DNA of 64,000 nt from positions 1 to 64,000 of the forward strand of contig NZ_LLZG01000277.1 of the NCBI RefSeq assembly GCF_001509475.1, read 5' to 3'. The notes beneath the pieces are model-generated. The model worked only from the letters and a program-made list of their open reading frames with translations, searched no databases and was not told where the DNA came from. The translations under genes and the position numbers were made by a program. Below are positions 17,504 to 26,144 of this stretch, piece by piece (position 1 is the stretch's first letter; every line of letters begins with the position of its first letter). Source of the DNA: Streptomyces regalis. Its GTDB lineage: Bacteria; Actinomycetota; Actinomycetes; Streptomycetales; Streptomycetaceae.

Positions 17504-18166
17504 TCAAGGGAGATCGTCTTCGTCCTGCGGATATCCATGACGTCCCTGCAGCCGGACGAAGCGGGCCGCCGTCAGTACCCGCCACGGCTCCAGCCCCGAC
17601 TCGGTGCGCAGGAAACAGACGACCCGCTCGTGCCCGCCCGGACCGATCGGTTGCACCAGGCGGCCGGCCGGCCGTACCTGCGCGACCAGCGGGGCGGGCA
17701 CCTCAGGGAACGCGGCCGACACGACCACCGCGTCGTACGGAGCGCGGTCCGGCACTCCGCCACTGCCGTCCCCGACGCGCAGCTCCACATTCCGTACGAG
17801 CTGTCGCATGAGGTTGGCGTGCGCCCGGCGGGCGATGTCCGGCCGCAGTTCGATGCTGACCACGTCGGCAGCCAGGCGTGCGAGCAGCGCGGTCTGGAAG
17901 CCGAGACCGGTTCCGACCTCGAGGACGTGCTCGCCGCCCTTCAGGCCAAGACTCTCGATCATCATGGCGGACAGCGACGGCTGTGTGGTGACCTGCCCCT
18001 GCCCGATGGGCACCGGCACGTCACGGTAGGCGTCGGCGACCTGATCGACCGGCACAAATCCCGCCCGCGGTGTTGTCCGTACGGCTTCGAGCAGCCGCTC
18101 GTCCATGATCCCGGCGGCCCTCAGGGCCTGCACGAGGTCCTCTGCATCCCCGCGGACGGAGCTCAC
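17504..18166 (-). CDS. Protein-L-isoaspartate O-methyltransferase-like protein
   Basis: A 220-residue SAM-dependent methyltransferase. Motif I is HVLEVGTGLGFQTALLARL, preceded by the substrate-loop pattern GQGQVTTQPSLSAMMIESL, and followed by VVSIELRPDIARRA and DGSGGVPDRAPYDAVVVSA. The pattern fits the Pcm family, which repairs isoaspartyl residues. Divergent members in actinomycetes also modify RiPP precursors, but no precursor is adjacent. GTG/ATG choice at 18166 is supported by the usual N-terminal length. Confidence 0.82.
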   Translation of the reverse strand: MSSVRGDAEDLVQALRAAGIMDERLLEAVRTTPRAGFVPVDQVADAYRDVPVPIGQGQVTTQPSLSAMMIESLGLKGGEHVLEVGTGLGFQTALLARLAADVVSIELRPDIARRAHANLMRQLVRNVELRVGDGSGGVPDRAPYDAVVVSAAFPEVPAPLVAQVRPAGRLVQPIGPGGHERVVCFLRTESGLEPWRVLTAARFVRLQGRHGYPQDEDDLP

Positions 18167-18265
18167 GAGCGGATCACCACCGATCCCGGCAGGTCGGCGA
18201 GCGAGGCCGTGACCTCATCGTAGATCCGGCCGTGCCGTCGACGTCCAGGCCGGGGTGCCGTCCGC

Positions 18266-19297
18266 TCAGAGGATCCTGCGCTGGACCAGGATCGAGAGCA
18301 CGAGTGCGCCCGGCAGCAGGGGCACCCAGACCGTCAGGACGCGGTAACCGATGACCGTGGCCGCGGCGAGGCTCAGCGGTGCGCCGAAGGTGACCATCGT
18401 GAACACCAGCGCCGCGTCCACGGGGCCGATGCCGCCCGGTGCGGGTACGGCGCCCACCGCGGTGCTGGCGAGCAGGAGGGCGAGGGTCACCTGCGTCCAG
18501 GACAGCGGCAGGCCGAGCGCGAAGCCGACCGAGGCGATCACGCTCGCCTGCAGCAGCGGGGTCGCGGCGGCCCCGCCCCAGAGGGCGAGGACGCGGCTGG
18601 GCCGGGTGTGCAGGATCCGTGCGTCGGTGAGGGCGGTGCGTACGCAGCGGACGAGGGGGCGGCGCAGCGGTCGTACGGCTGCCGCGAGGATGCCCGCGGT
18701 GGCGAGGGCGACCGTCACGCCCGCGGCCACCAGGAGCAACGTCCGCTTGTCCGGGACGAGTTCGGGCAGGTGCAGCAGTTCGGGGAAGGCCACGAGGAAA
18801 CCGAGCAGCACCGCCGTCTTCGCGAGCGGTTTGACCAGCGAGTACAGGGCGAGTGAGGCGGTGGCCCGGGCCAGCGGTATGCCGCGGTTCTGCAGGAAGC
18901 GCAGGGTGACGGCATGGGCGCCGATGCTCGCCGGCAGCACTTGGTTCGCGGCGCCGGCCGCGAACTGCGACGCGAGCAGCAGGCCCGGCGGGAGCCGTTC
19001 CGGCAGGGCCCCTTGGCGGACGCACGCGGCGGCCACCCAGCCCATGCAGGTGAAGAAGAGGCCGGCGAGCAGCCACCACGGGTCGGCGGAGGCGAGCCGG
19101 GCGGCGCCGTCGACGAAGGTGCGCCAGTCGGCCGCCGCCCACGCCCCGATCAGCAGGAGCGGGAGCAGGGTCAGTGCGTGGCGGGTGAGGCGTGCGGGGG
19201 AGAAGGGGGAGCGGGCGGGGGCGGGGCAGGCGGGCAGCGGTCCGGGGAGATCGCCGAGCGGGAGCGAGGACACGGCGCGGTCGTCCTTCCGCGTCAC
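18266..19297 (-). CDS. Lysylphosphatidylglycerol synthase-type (AglD/UPF0104) membrane protein
   Basis: A 343-residue polytopic protein with about eight membrane segments and the family motifs QVLPASIGAHAVTLRFLQNRG and APGGIGPVDAALVFTMV. It has only the flippase-like membrane region, not the synthase domain that transfers Lys to phosphatidylglycerol, so it may act as a lipid or glycolipid flippase. The Pro-rich N-terminus (residues 10-35) is variable. It lies about 100 bp upstream of the methyltransferase-like gene in the same direction. Confidence 0.82.
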   Translation of the reverse strand: MTRKDDRAVSSLPLGDLPGPLPACPAPARSPFSPARLTRHALTLLPLLLIGAWAAADWRTFVDGAARLASADPWWLLAGLFFTCMGWVAAACVRQGALPERLPPGLLLASQFAAGAANQVLPASIGAHAVTLRFLQNRGIPLARATASLALYSLVKPLAKTAVLLGFLVAFPELLHLPELVPDKRTLLLVAAGVTVALATAGILAAAVRPLRRPLVRCVRTALTDARILHTRPSRVLALWGGAAATPLLQASVIASVGFALGLPLSWTQVTLALLLASTAVGAVPAPGGIGPVDAALVFTMVTFGAPLSLAAATVIGYRVLTVWVPLLPGALVLSILVQRRIL

Positions 19298-19461
19298 CTC
19301 CGCGCGGACGCGGGGCGACGGCTAGAGGGCGAGGCAGGAGGGGACGCCGAAAACGTGCCCGCCCGGTGTGACGCCGTGGTGTCCACAAGCCGAAGCGGCG
19401 TCGGCGGGCGAGCGACGCGACCGGTGACCGCGCGCCGGCCCCCCTGCCTCTGCTCCCGCCC

Positions 19462-21798
19462 TCACCGCATCCAGTGCCCTCCGGTGCTCCACCCCAGGAA
19501 GCGGCGGGCGCGGCCGCCTGCTGCCGTGCCGTCGGCGTCGAAGGTGCCGCCCTCGGCGACCAGGAGCAGGCCCGCCAGGGCGGGGGCCACCCGGGTCGTG
19601 ACGTGGGCGGGGTGGCGGGCCGTCTCCTCGTCCAGGCCGGCGAGGAACCGCCGCTGCTCGTCGGGCGGGCACAGGGACAGGTGGAACAGCATCTGGCGCC
19701 AGGCGTACGCCGCGTCCTTGATGGTGGGCAGCGGACGCCGGTTGCCGTGCACGCGGGCGGTCAGCCGGCACACGGTGACGAAGCTGCGGTGCGCCAGGTC
19801 GGCCCAGCCGGGCTGCGGGGCGATGGACACCCGGTGGACCAGCGTGGCCAGGTTGTGCGTGGTGAGGATCTGTGCCTGCTCGATCACCGTGCCGTTCGCC
19901 GCCGACCAGGACCCGTACGCGGGCCGGGATCCCGGCCCGGACGCGGTCGCGGCCCGCTCGGCGCACAGACGTGCGAAACCGGGAGACGTACGGGCGCCGT
20001 ACGAACGGCTCAGCGCCGCGCCGGTCTCGGCGATCGCCAGGTTGCGGATCGCCCCGTAGTCGATGCCGTAGTAGCGCTCGTACAGCGTGCCGCGCAGCAG
20101 CTCACCGGCGATCCGTGCCGCCTTGAGGAATTTCGGGCTGAACGTGCCCATGAAGATGTCGGCGGCCAGCTCCTCCACGAACGGGGCGCCCAGGTCGCAC
20201 TGGCGCTCGAGCACGCCGAGCTCGCGGACGAGCGGGTTGGGCAGGATCGTGCCGGGGAAGGCATGCACGGCCAGCTCGCCCAGCTGCCGCAGCATGTCGA
20301 GCGCGCCTTCTGCGTCCGGCTTGCCGATCACCGCGGCGCGCTGCCCGGACACCGCCCGTACCCAGGGCAGCTCCTCGACGCGCACCTGCCGTTCCAGGTT
20401 GAGCAGAAGCAGCGAACGGCGGCTGCGGAACGCCCGGTAGTTCGCGGCCATCAGCGCCCGCAGCGTCTCGTCGCCGTACGCCTGCGCGGTGGTGGTGGCC
20501 ACCAACTGCGGTACCAGCTCGGCCAGTACCTCGGCGGACGGGACGACGCCCCGCTCCACGAGCGTGCCGATCGGCGCGCTCAGCGCGGACTCGGCCACCT
20601 GCCGAATCGTCGGCGGTACGGCCGCACCGGCGGGCAGGCCGGTCTCCCGGCTCTCCTCCGCCGTCACCGCGCGGACGAGCGGGGCGACATCGGGGACGCC
20701 CGTCTCCTGGGGGAGTACGGCGAGCCGGCGCAGCACCAGTTGGGCCAGGGCGTGGTGGGAGGGGAACGCCGCCTGACCGGCCTGGCGCCGGCGCAGGGCC
20801 GTGTGCGGGGCGGAGCCGGGCAGGCCGCGCCGCCGCACCATGGACCGCACCGCGTGCCGCAGCAGACCGAGCCGGCGCGCGTCCAACGGCCGTCCGGCGA
20901 CGGTCTCCTCCAGCGCGCCGCGCAGAATGCCCAGGTTCTCCTTGGGGTTGCGGTGCTTGGTGCAGCGGGTGTGCTCTGCGGCCAGCAGCCGGTAGCGGGC
21001 CAGCAGGGCGGCGCCGTGCGCCAACCAGTCGGCGTCCGGAGCGAGTTCGAGCACCCGGCCGTCCCGCGCCGTCCGAAGCCAGTGGACGAGCAGCTCGTCG
21101 CCGAACGGCTGCCACACGGCGAGCGCCTCGCGCTGGGTCTCGACGGCCGTGTTGGGGCGCCGCCGCACCAGGGTGTCGACGGCGTCGGAGACGGTGTAGC
21201 GGTGGACGGCATCCGTGGCGTCCGTCGGGCCGGCCTCCGACGCGGGGCCGGCCGCCGGCCGGGGCAGGAACCGCAGCCGGTCGGCGAACGGCTCCAGTTC
21301 CGCCGCGAGATCCAGCGCCGCGTCCGTCTCCCCCTGCCGCACCAGCCAGGCCATGGTGAGCAGCGCGGCCTCCTCGGGAACGCCGATCGCATAGTCGCCG
21401 CTGTCCAGCCGGGCCCACAGCCAGGCGAGTCCCGCCTCGGTGAGGCAGTGGGCGAAGAGCGTGCGCCGCTCGGCCGGCACCCCGAAACTCTGCGCCGCCT
21501 CGGTCTCGTACGGCTGGAGCGGGCCGCCCGCGCTCGGGGTTCCCGTGGCGAAACCGCCCCGCACCACCTCGGGCGTCACCCAGGCCGGAAGCCCGGCCAC
21601 CGGGGTCCGCGAACCGACCGTCAGCCGGCCCTCGGCCATCCCCGCGAGAACCGCCCGCCAGCGCTGCCCGCGCACCTCGGCGCGGCGCCGGGTGCCGGCG
21701 TCCTCGTGGGTCAGCGCGGTCGTGAAGGCATTGGCGAGCTGGGCCGCCGCATAGGACGGGGCCGCGGTGAGGGGCTGCTGCTCAGCGTTGTCATTCAT
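19462..21798 (-). CDS. Large protein of unknown function (778 residues)
   Basis: A soluble alpha-helical protein from the ATG at 21798 (MNDNAEQQPLTAAPSYAAAQ). The frame continues upstream through the tRNA-like gene to 21918, but that extension is unlikely to be translated. No nucleotide-binding or catalytic motif was recognised. Helical segments such as LFAHCLTEAGLAWLWARLD, LLTMAWLVRQGETDAALDLA and MLFHLSLCPPDEQRRFLAGL suggest a repeat-helix scaffold. The ATG is only four bases behind the predicted tRNA 3' end and has no ribosome site, so translation may be leaderless after tRNA processing. Confidence 0.75.
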   Translation of the reverse strand: MNDNAEQQPLTAAPSYAAAQLANAFTTALTHEDAGTRRRAEVRGQRWRAVLAGMAEGRLTVGSRTPVAGLPAWVTPEVVRGGFATGTPSAGGPLQPYETEAAQSFGVPAERRTLFAHCLTEAGLAWLWARLDSGDYAIGVPEEAALLTMAWLVRQGETDAALDLAAELEPFADRLRFLPRPAAGPASEAGPTDATDAVHRYTVSDAVDTLVRRRPNTAVETQREALAVWQPFGDELLVHWLRTARDGRVLELAPDADWLAHGAALLARYRLLAAEHTRCTKHRNPKENLGILRGALEETVAGRPLDARRLGLLRHAVRSMVRRRGLPGSAPHTALRRRQAGQAAFPSHHALAQLVLRRLAVLPQETGVPDVAPLVRAVTAEESRETGLPAGAAVPPTIRQVAESALSAPIGTLVERGVVPSAEVLAELVPQLVATTTAQAYGDETLRALMAANYRAFRSRRSLLLLNLERQVRVEELPWVRAVSGQRAAVIGKPDAEGALDMLRQLGELAVHAFPGTILPNPLVRELGVLERQCDLGAPFVEELAADIFMGTFSPKFLKAARIAGELLRGTLYERYYGIDYGAIRNLAIAETGAALSRSYGARTSPGFARLCAERAATASGPGSRPAYGSWSAANGTVIEQAQILTTHNLATLVHRVSIAPQPGWADLAHRSFVTVCRLTARVHGNRRPLPTIKDAAYAWRQMLFHLSLCPPDEQRRFLAGLDEETARHPAHVTTRVAPALAGLLLVAEGGTFDADGTAAGGRARRFLGWSTGGHWMR

Positions 21799-21801
21799 AA
21801 G

Positions 21802-21873
21802 CCGGCGTGGCAGGTTCCGCCCCTGCGCCCTCCGGGTCCCGAGCCCGGTGCTCTGCTGCTGAGCTACACGCCG
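21802..21873 (-). tRNA. Atypical tRNA-Pro(CGG)-like gene
   Basis: The minus strand folds into a complete cloverleaf: a 7-bp acceptor stem CGGCGTG/CACGCCG, a 4-bp D stem GCTC/GAGC, a 5-bp anticodon stem CCGGG/CCCGG with loop CTCGGGA (anticodon CGG, G37), a 5-nt variable loop and a 5-bp T stem GCAGG/CCTGC. C1:G72 fits tRNA-Pro. The T loop is GGCGGAA instead of TTCGAAT and the D loop AGCAGCA lacks the G18-G19 pair, so the usual tertiary contacts are changed. CCA is not encoded. All stems are perfectly paired, which argues against a decaying pseudogene. Confidence 0.65.
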
Positions 21874-22013
21874 ATGGAGGCTGACGTTAACGCCGGGATG
21901 ATCACCGTACAACCGCATTTTTGGAGACCCGGTACAGCTACGCCGGGGTGTTGCTGAATCAGCCAGCCAATGGAAGGTTGACTTTCGGCTGGCCGAGCCA
22001 GAGCATTGCCGGG

Positions 22014-23507
22014 GTGAGCCACTTCGAGCACATATCGCCCAGGTCGAGCGCGCTCCCCGCCGATCTGGACGAAGCCGCCCACCGCTGCCTCGTCGCCGGG
22101 TTCGACGGGGCCACGAGCGTGCCGGGCACGCTCAAGGAGCTCATCGACCGCGGCCTCGGCGGGGTCATCCTCTTCACCCGCAACATCCGCGACGCGCAGC
22201 AGGTGCGCCGCCTCACGGACGAGCTGCGGGCCATCCGCCCGGACCTCCTCGTCGCCATCGACAACGAGGGCGGCGGCATCGGCCACCTGGTGAGCGCCGG
22301 CGCCCCCGACGTCCCCGGCTCCTACGCCCTCGGCGTCGTCGACGACCCCAACCTCACCGCCCGCTGCGCCGACGCGCTGGCCGGGCACCTGGCCACCCTC
22401 GGCATCACCGCCTCCTACGCCCCCGTGGCCGACCTCCAGCACCGGCCGGACAACCCGATCGTGCGCACCCGCGCCTTCGGCGCCGACCCCGAGCTGGCCG
22501 CCCGCCATCTGCACGCCTGGATCACCGCCACCGAGGGGCGCGGCATAGCCTCCTGCGCCAAGCACTTCCCCGGCCACGGCGGCACCGTCACCGACAGCCA
22601 CCACGGCATGGCGGTCGACCCGAGGCCGTACGACGAACTCCGCGCCGACCTCGAACCCTTCCGCGCGGCCGTCGCCGCGGGCGTGCCGATGCTGATGAGC
22701 GCCCATGTCGTCTTCCCGGCGCTGGACCCGGGCCGCCCCGCCACCCTCAGCCGCCGCATCCTGGGTGACGTGCTCCGCCACGACCTCGGCTTCGACGGCG
22801 TCCTCGTCAGCGACGCGCTGGAGATGAAGGCGATCGCCGACGCGTACGGCGAGGCGGCCGGCGCGCGCATCGCGCTCGCGGCGGGCGCGGACCAGGTCAT
22901 CGTCGCCGTGGGGGACCTGGGTGTCACCCTGGCCTGCCGGGACGCGGTGCTCGACGCGCTGCGCACCGGCGTGCTGGCTCAGGAGCGCGTCGAGGAGGCC
23001 GCGGGGCGGGTACGACGGCTCGCCGCGCGCTATGCGACCCCGCCCCTCGCGGTCGCCGGCTGGGACGCGGAGGCCGGCCTCGTGGCCGCGCGCCGGGCCG
23101 TACGCGGCCGGGGCGTACCGCCCGCCGTGCGCGGGGCCCATGTCGTCGACCTGTTCCCGCCGCCGCACCCCGCGCTCAACTGGGGCGGCGAGGACCTGCT
23201 CACCGAGATGCGCGCCGTCGACCCCACGGCGACGGGCACCTCGGTCACCGGCGAACCGGCGGATCCGGCCGAGCTCGTCGACGGCATGCTGCGCTGCTGC
23301 GGGGACGCGCCCCTGGTCGTCGCCACCTGCGACGCCGGGCTGCACCCCTGGCAACTGCGGTTGCGGGACGCCCTGTTGGCCCGGCGCCCGGACGCGGTAC
23401 GAGTGGACACGGGGCTGCCGGAGGGCGGCGCGCTGTGCTCGTACGGGCGGGGCCGGGCGAACCTGCGGGCGGTCGCCGAGGCGCTGGCGGGCGTCGCCGA
23501 CGGCTGA
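22014..23507 (+). CDS. Glycoside hydrolase family 3, beta-N-acetylhexosaminidase (NagZ-like)
   Basis: A 497-residue GH3 enzyme started at GTG 22014 (MSHFEHISPRSSALPADLDE). A TTG at 21921 would add 31 residues that do not look like the family. The NagZ signature CAKHFPGHGGTVTDSHH supplies the His/Asp dyad of this subgroup, and the nucleophile Asp lies in VLVSDALEMKAIAD. The enzyme removes terminal GlcNAc, from chitin, peptidoglycan or N-glycan fragments. No export signal is visible, so it is probably cytoplasmic and acts on imported sugars. Its last 23 bases are repeated at 23722 as part of a local duplication. Confidence 0.9.
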   Translation: MSHFEHISPRSSALPADLDEAAHRCLVAGFDGATSVPGTLKELIDRGLGGVILFTRNIRDAQQVRRLTDELRAIRPDLLVAIDNEGGGIGHLVSAGAPDVPGSYALGVVDDPNLTARCADALAGHLATLGITASYAPVADLQHRPDNPIVRTRAFGADPELAARHLHAWITATEGRGIASCAKHFPGHGGTVTDSHHGMAVDPRPYDELRADLEPFRAAVAAGVPMLMSAHVVFPALDPGRPATLSRRILGDVLRHDLGFDGVLVSDALEMKAIADAYGEAAGARIALAAGADQVIVAVGDLGVTLACRDAVLDALRTGVLAQERVEEAAGRVRRLAARYATPPLAVAGWDAEAGLVAARRAVRGRGVPPAVRGAHVVDLFPPPHPALNWGGEDLLTEMRAVDPTATGTSVTGEPADPAELVDGMLRCCGDAPLVVATCDAGLHPWQLRLRDALLARRPDAVRVDTGLPEGGALCSYGRGRANLRAVAEALAGVADG

Positions 23508-24008
23508 GGCGCCCCGCGTCGCCAGGTACTGCGCGTCTTCTGCCCGCGCGGCCAGGACCACTGCCGGGCGGGCGCCTTGCGTTCGCATCCGCATCCAGGC
23601 CTCGAAGTAGGCGCCGCCGGGTCCGGACGCCGACCGGGTGCCCGGTGTGCGGTCCAGGATCAGGGCGGTGTCGCGCGGCGGTGTGGGGCGGGGGGTCCGG
23701 TGCAGGTCGGCGATGGTCTCGGCGGGCGTCGCCGACGGCTGAGGTGCGGCCGCCGGGTGCGCGTCGTTCAGGATGGTCGTACGACCTGCTTGATTCCCCG
23801 CGTCGCCAGGTACTGCGCGTCTTCTGCCCGCGCGGCCAGGACCACTGCCGGGCGGACGCCTTGCGTTCGCATCCGCATCCAGGCCTCGAAGTAGGCGCCG
23901 CCGGGTCCGGACGCCGACCGGGTGCCCGGTGTGCAGTCCAGGATCAGGGCGGTGTCGCGCGGCGGTGTGGGGCGGGGGGTCCGGCGCAGGTCGGCGATGG
24001 TCTCGGCG
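23487..24008. repeat. Local duplication spanning the GH3/GH-A 3' junction
   Basis: Segment 23512-23724 is repeated almost exactly at 23796-24008, an offset of 284 bp over 213 bp. The end of the GH3 gene (23487-23509) is repeated at 23722-23744, an offset of 235 bp. This fits a 235-bp tandem duplication of the convergent gene ends, after which one copy lost 49 bp of the true 3' end of the GH-A gene. The left copy lies outside any gene, and the right copy is coding. Confidence 0.88.
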
Positions 24009-24988
24009 AGTGCCTCGGCGATCGGTTTGGGGTGGCCGGAGGAGTCGAACAGGCCGAGGGTGTACTCCAGCTCCGGGAAGTCGGCCAGCGACCGGTCCAC
24101 GTCGTGGGAGCACCACCAGGTCACCCCCCACAGCCCCGCGCACTCCGCCGCGTTCTGCACGGTCGCCCGCGCGAACTCCGGGGCGTCGGCGGCGGGGATG
24201 TGCGGCTCGGGGGCGCCCGTCTCCTGGACCCAGACGGGGCGCGCAGGATCGGTGGCGTATGCCTTGGCCAGCTCGGTGCCGTACTCGGCGAGGTGCCGGA
24301 CCTGCGGGGAGCGCGGGCCGTAGCGGCGGGCGCAGTCGCCGGAGAACACCCAGGGGTGGACGGTGGTCAGGTCGCCCTTGCGGGCCGAGGCCTCCGGGGT
24401 GAAGGGATGGTCGTCGCCGTACCAGGCGGCGTCGTACGCGGAGTGCGTGACCAGGCCGCCGCCCGCGCCGAGCCCGTCACGGGCGGCGGCCAGCAGGGTG
24501 TCGAGGTAGTGGTCCACCTCGTCCGCCGTCACCGGGTTGTGCTCGACCAGGTTGTTGAGCTCGTTGCCGAGTTGGAGGCCGATGAGGTTCGGGCGGCCGG
24601 TGAGTGCGCGGCCCAAGGTGTGCAGGAGGGTGGCCTGGGCCTCGATGGCCTCCGGGTCCGTGAACACGTTGCGGTGGTGCCAGCTGCGGGTCCACTCCGG
24701 GTAGAAGTCGAAGCTCGACAGATGGCCCTGGACGCCGTCCACCATGACGTCGAGACCGGCCTCGCCGGCCAGGTCGACGAGGTGCGCCAGCTGGTCCACG
24801 GCGGCGTTGCGGACGAGGGTGCGGTTCGGCTGGAGCAGCGGCCAGAGGTGGAAGACGCGGACGTGGTCGAGGCCGAGGCCCGCCATCTGGTCGAGGTCGG
24901 CACGCGCGCGTGCGGGGTCGAAGTCGTGCCAGGAGTGGAACCAGCCGTGGCGGGGCGTGTAGTTGACGCCGAAGCGGAGCGTGTGGAT
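23768..24988 (-). CDS. Clan GH-A glycoside hydrolase (GH5-like), apparent ATC start
   Basis: A 406-residue TIM-barrel hydrolase if started at ATC 24988. The acid/base Glu lies in LGNELNNLV and the nucleophile Glu in VWVQETGAP, with WWCSHDVDRS and LDHVRVFHLWPLLQPN around the cleft. The first ATG (24886) would remove 34 residues including LRFGVNYTPRHGWFHSWHD, a stretch typical of the family N-terminus. Upstream in this frame there is no ATG, GTG, TTG or CTG before a TGA at about 25067, yet GAGGAGG stands five bases before the ATC. It has no signal peptide. It may act on beta-mannosides or beta-glucosides taken up by the nearby ABC system. Confidence 0.82.
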   Translation of the reverse strand: MHTLRFGVNYTPRHGWFHSWHDFDPARARADLDQMAGLGLDHVRVFHLWPLLQPNRTLVRNAAVDQLAHLVDLAGEAGLDVMVDGVQGHLSSFDFYPEWTRSWHHRNVFTDPEAIEAQATLLHTLGRALTGRPNLIGLQLGNELNNLVEHNPVTADEVDHYLDTLLAAARDGLGAGGGLVTHSAYDAAWYGDDHPFTPEASARKGDLTTVHPWVFSGDCARRYGPRSPQVRHLAEYGTELAKAYATDPARPVWVQETGAPEPHIPAADAPEFARATVQNAAECAGLWGVTWWCSHDVDRSLADFPELEYTLGLFDSSGHPKPIAEALAETIADLRRTPRPTPPRDTALILDCTPGTRSASGPGGAYFEAWMRMRTQGVRPAVVLAARAEDAQYLATRGIKQVVRPS

Positions 24989-24993
24989 GGGAT

Positions 24994-25000
24994 CCTCCTC
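24994..25000 (-). promoter_or_regulatory. Ribosome site GAGGAGG supporting an ATC start
   Basis: GAGGAGG on the minus strand lies five bases upstream of ATC 24988 of the GH-A hydrolase. It is the only strong ribosome site in the region that fits the family N-terminus, so it decides the start despite the unusual codon. Confidence 0.6.
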
Positions 25001-25056
25001 GGGTCCGGTCCCGGATTGAGCCTGCCTCTTGCCGGGGCTCGGCTCTTGCTCGTGGC

Positions 25057-25102
25057 GAATGTATCAACCACCATGGTCGGCAATGAATAGTGATTTGAAC
25101 CA
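25057..25102. promoter_or_regulatory. Operator-like sites in the divergent GH-A / kinase region
   Basis: The minus strand of 25088-25102 reads TGGTTCAAATCACTA, 14 of 15 identical to the site at 33015. A second AT-rich element, GAATGTATCAACCACC (25057-25072), resembles the one before the GH84 gene at 43142. The first site overlaps the first codons of the kinase gene. Confidence 0.65.
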
Positions 25103-26144
25103 AACCTCGGACGCTTCGGCATCTTCGGACGCTGCGGCATCTTCGGCAGCCTCGGCGTACGTCGTCGGCCTGGACGCCGGAGGCACCCGCACCCGCGCCG
25201 TCCTGGCACCCGTGCGCGCCGGCGATCCCGAGGGCGAGGGCGTCGGAGGGCCGGGCAACGCCCTGACCGTCCCCGGCCCGCAGCTCACCGAGCACCTCGC
25301 CGAGGCCCTCGCGCACGCCGTGCCGGAAGGGCTGCGCAGCCGTGTCGTGGCCGTGGCGGGCGGGTTCGCGGGCGCCTCGCGGACCGCTCCGGACGAGCCG
25401 GGCCGCCTCAAGGCGCACGCCGCGCTCACCGTCGCGCTGAGCCGGCTGGGCATCGGCGCCGCCTCGGTCGAGATCCACAGCGACATCGAGGCGGCGTTCG
25501 CCTCAGGGCCCGGCAACCCCGCCGACGGCCTCGCCCTGGTGGCCGGCACCGGCGCGGTCGCGGCGCGCATCACCTCACGCGCGTGCACGACGACCGCCGG
25601 CGGCGACGGCTGGCTGCTCGGCGACGACGGCGGCGGCTTCTGGATCGGCCGCGAGGCGGCACGGGCGGTGCTGCGCATGGCCGACGGACGGGGCGGGCCC
25701 ACGGCGCTGGCCGCGTCGGTCGGGCGGGCGCTGGGGGTGCCGGAGGACGTCCTGCCGGGACAGGCTCCGGGCCCGTACGACGAAGGGTCCTGGAGCCGGG
25801 CCCGGCGCGAGGCCTACCGCATGCACCTACTCCCCGCCGTCATGGCCGAACCGCCGGTCCATCTCGCCCGCCTCGCACCCCTGGTGACGGAGGCCGCGCG
25901 GCACGAGGACGCCCTTGCCGCCGGGATCCTCGACGCGGCAGCCGACCACCTCACCGCCACCCTCCGTGCCCTCGGTCCGCGCCCCGGCGAGCGGATCGTC
26001 GCGACCGGCGGTCTGCTCGGCCCGGACGGACCGCTGACCGCACCCCTCACCGCCCGGCTGCATCCCCTCGGGCTCACGGTCGACTGGGTGGCCGACGGGG
26101 CCCGGGGGGCAGTTGCCCTCGCCCGACTGGGGTACGACGGATGA
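25083..26144 (+). CDS. BadF/BadG-type N-acetylglucosamine kinase
   Basis: A 353-residue ASKHA-fold kinase. The phosphate-1 motif is VVGLDAGGTRTRAVL near residue 28, followed by GFAGASRTA, the Asp in IEIHSDIEAAF-like VEIHSDIEAAFAS, the phosphate-2 loop LVAGTGAVAARI and the adenosine motif VATGGLLG. The BadF family includes N-acetylglucosamine and glucosamine kinases, which fits a GlcNAc-releasing locus. The first 25 residues are Ser/Ala-rich and overlap an operator-like site, so the real start may lie a little downstream. ATGA overlap couples it to the GH3 gene at 26141. Confidence 0.85.
   Translation: MNSDLNQTSDASASSDAAASSAASAYVVGLDAGGTRTRAVLAPVRAGDPEGEGVGGPGNALTVPGPQLTEHLAEALAHAVPEGLRSRVVAVAGGFAGASRTAPDEPGRLKAHAALTVALSRLGIGAASVEIHSDIEAAFASGPGNPADGLALVAGTGAVAARITSRACTTTAGGDGWLLGDDGGGFWIGREAARAVLRMADGRGGPTALAASVGRALGVPEDVLPGQAPGPYDEGSWSRARREAYRMHLLPAVMAEPPVHLARLAPLVTEAARHEDALAAGILDAAADHLTATLRALGPRPGERIVATGGLLGPDGPLTAPLTARLHPLGLTVDWVADGARGAVALARLGYDG

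Noticed and set aside
21921..22013. TTG start at 21921 for the GH3 NagZ-like gene
   Set aside because: The extra 31 residues do not resemble the family, and the upstream DNA is promoter-like.
21864..24143. A 759-codon minus-strand open frame across the GH3 gene
   Set aside because: It is the antisense shadow of the GH3 gene and the duplicated junction; it has no domain motif and its codon use is abnormal.
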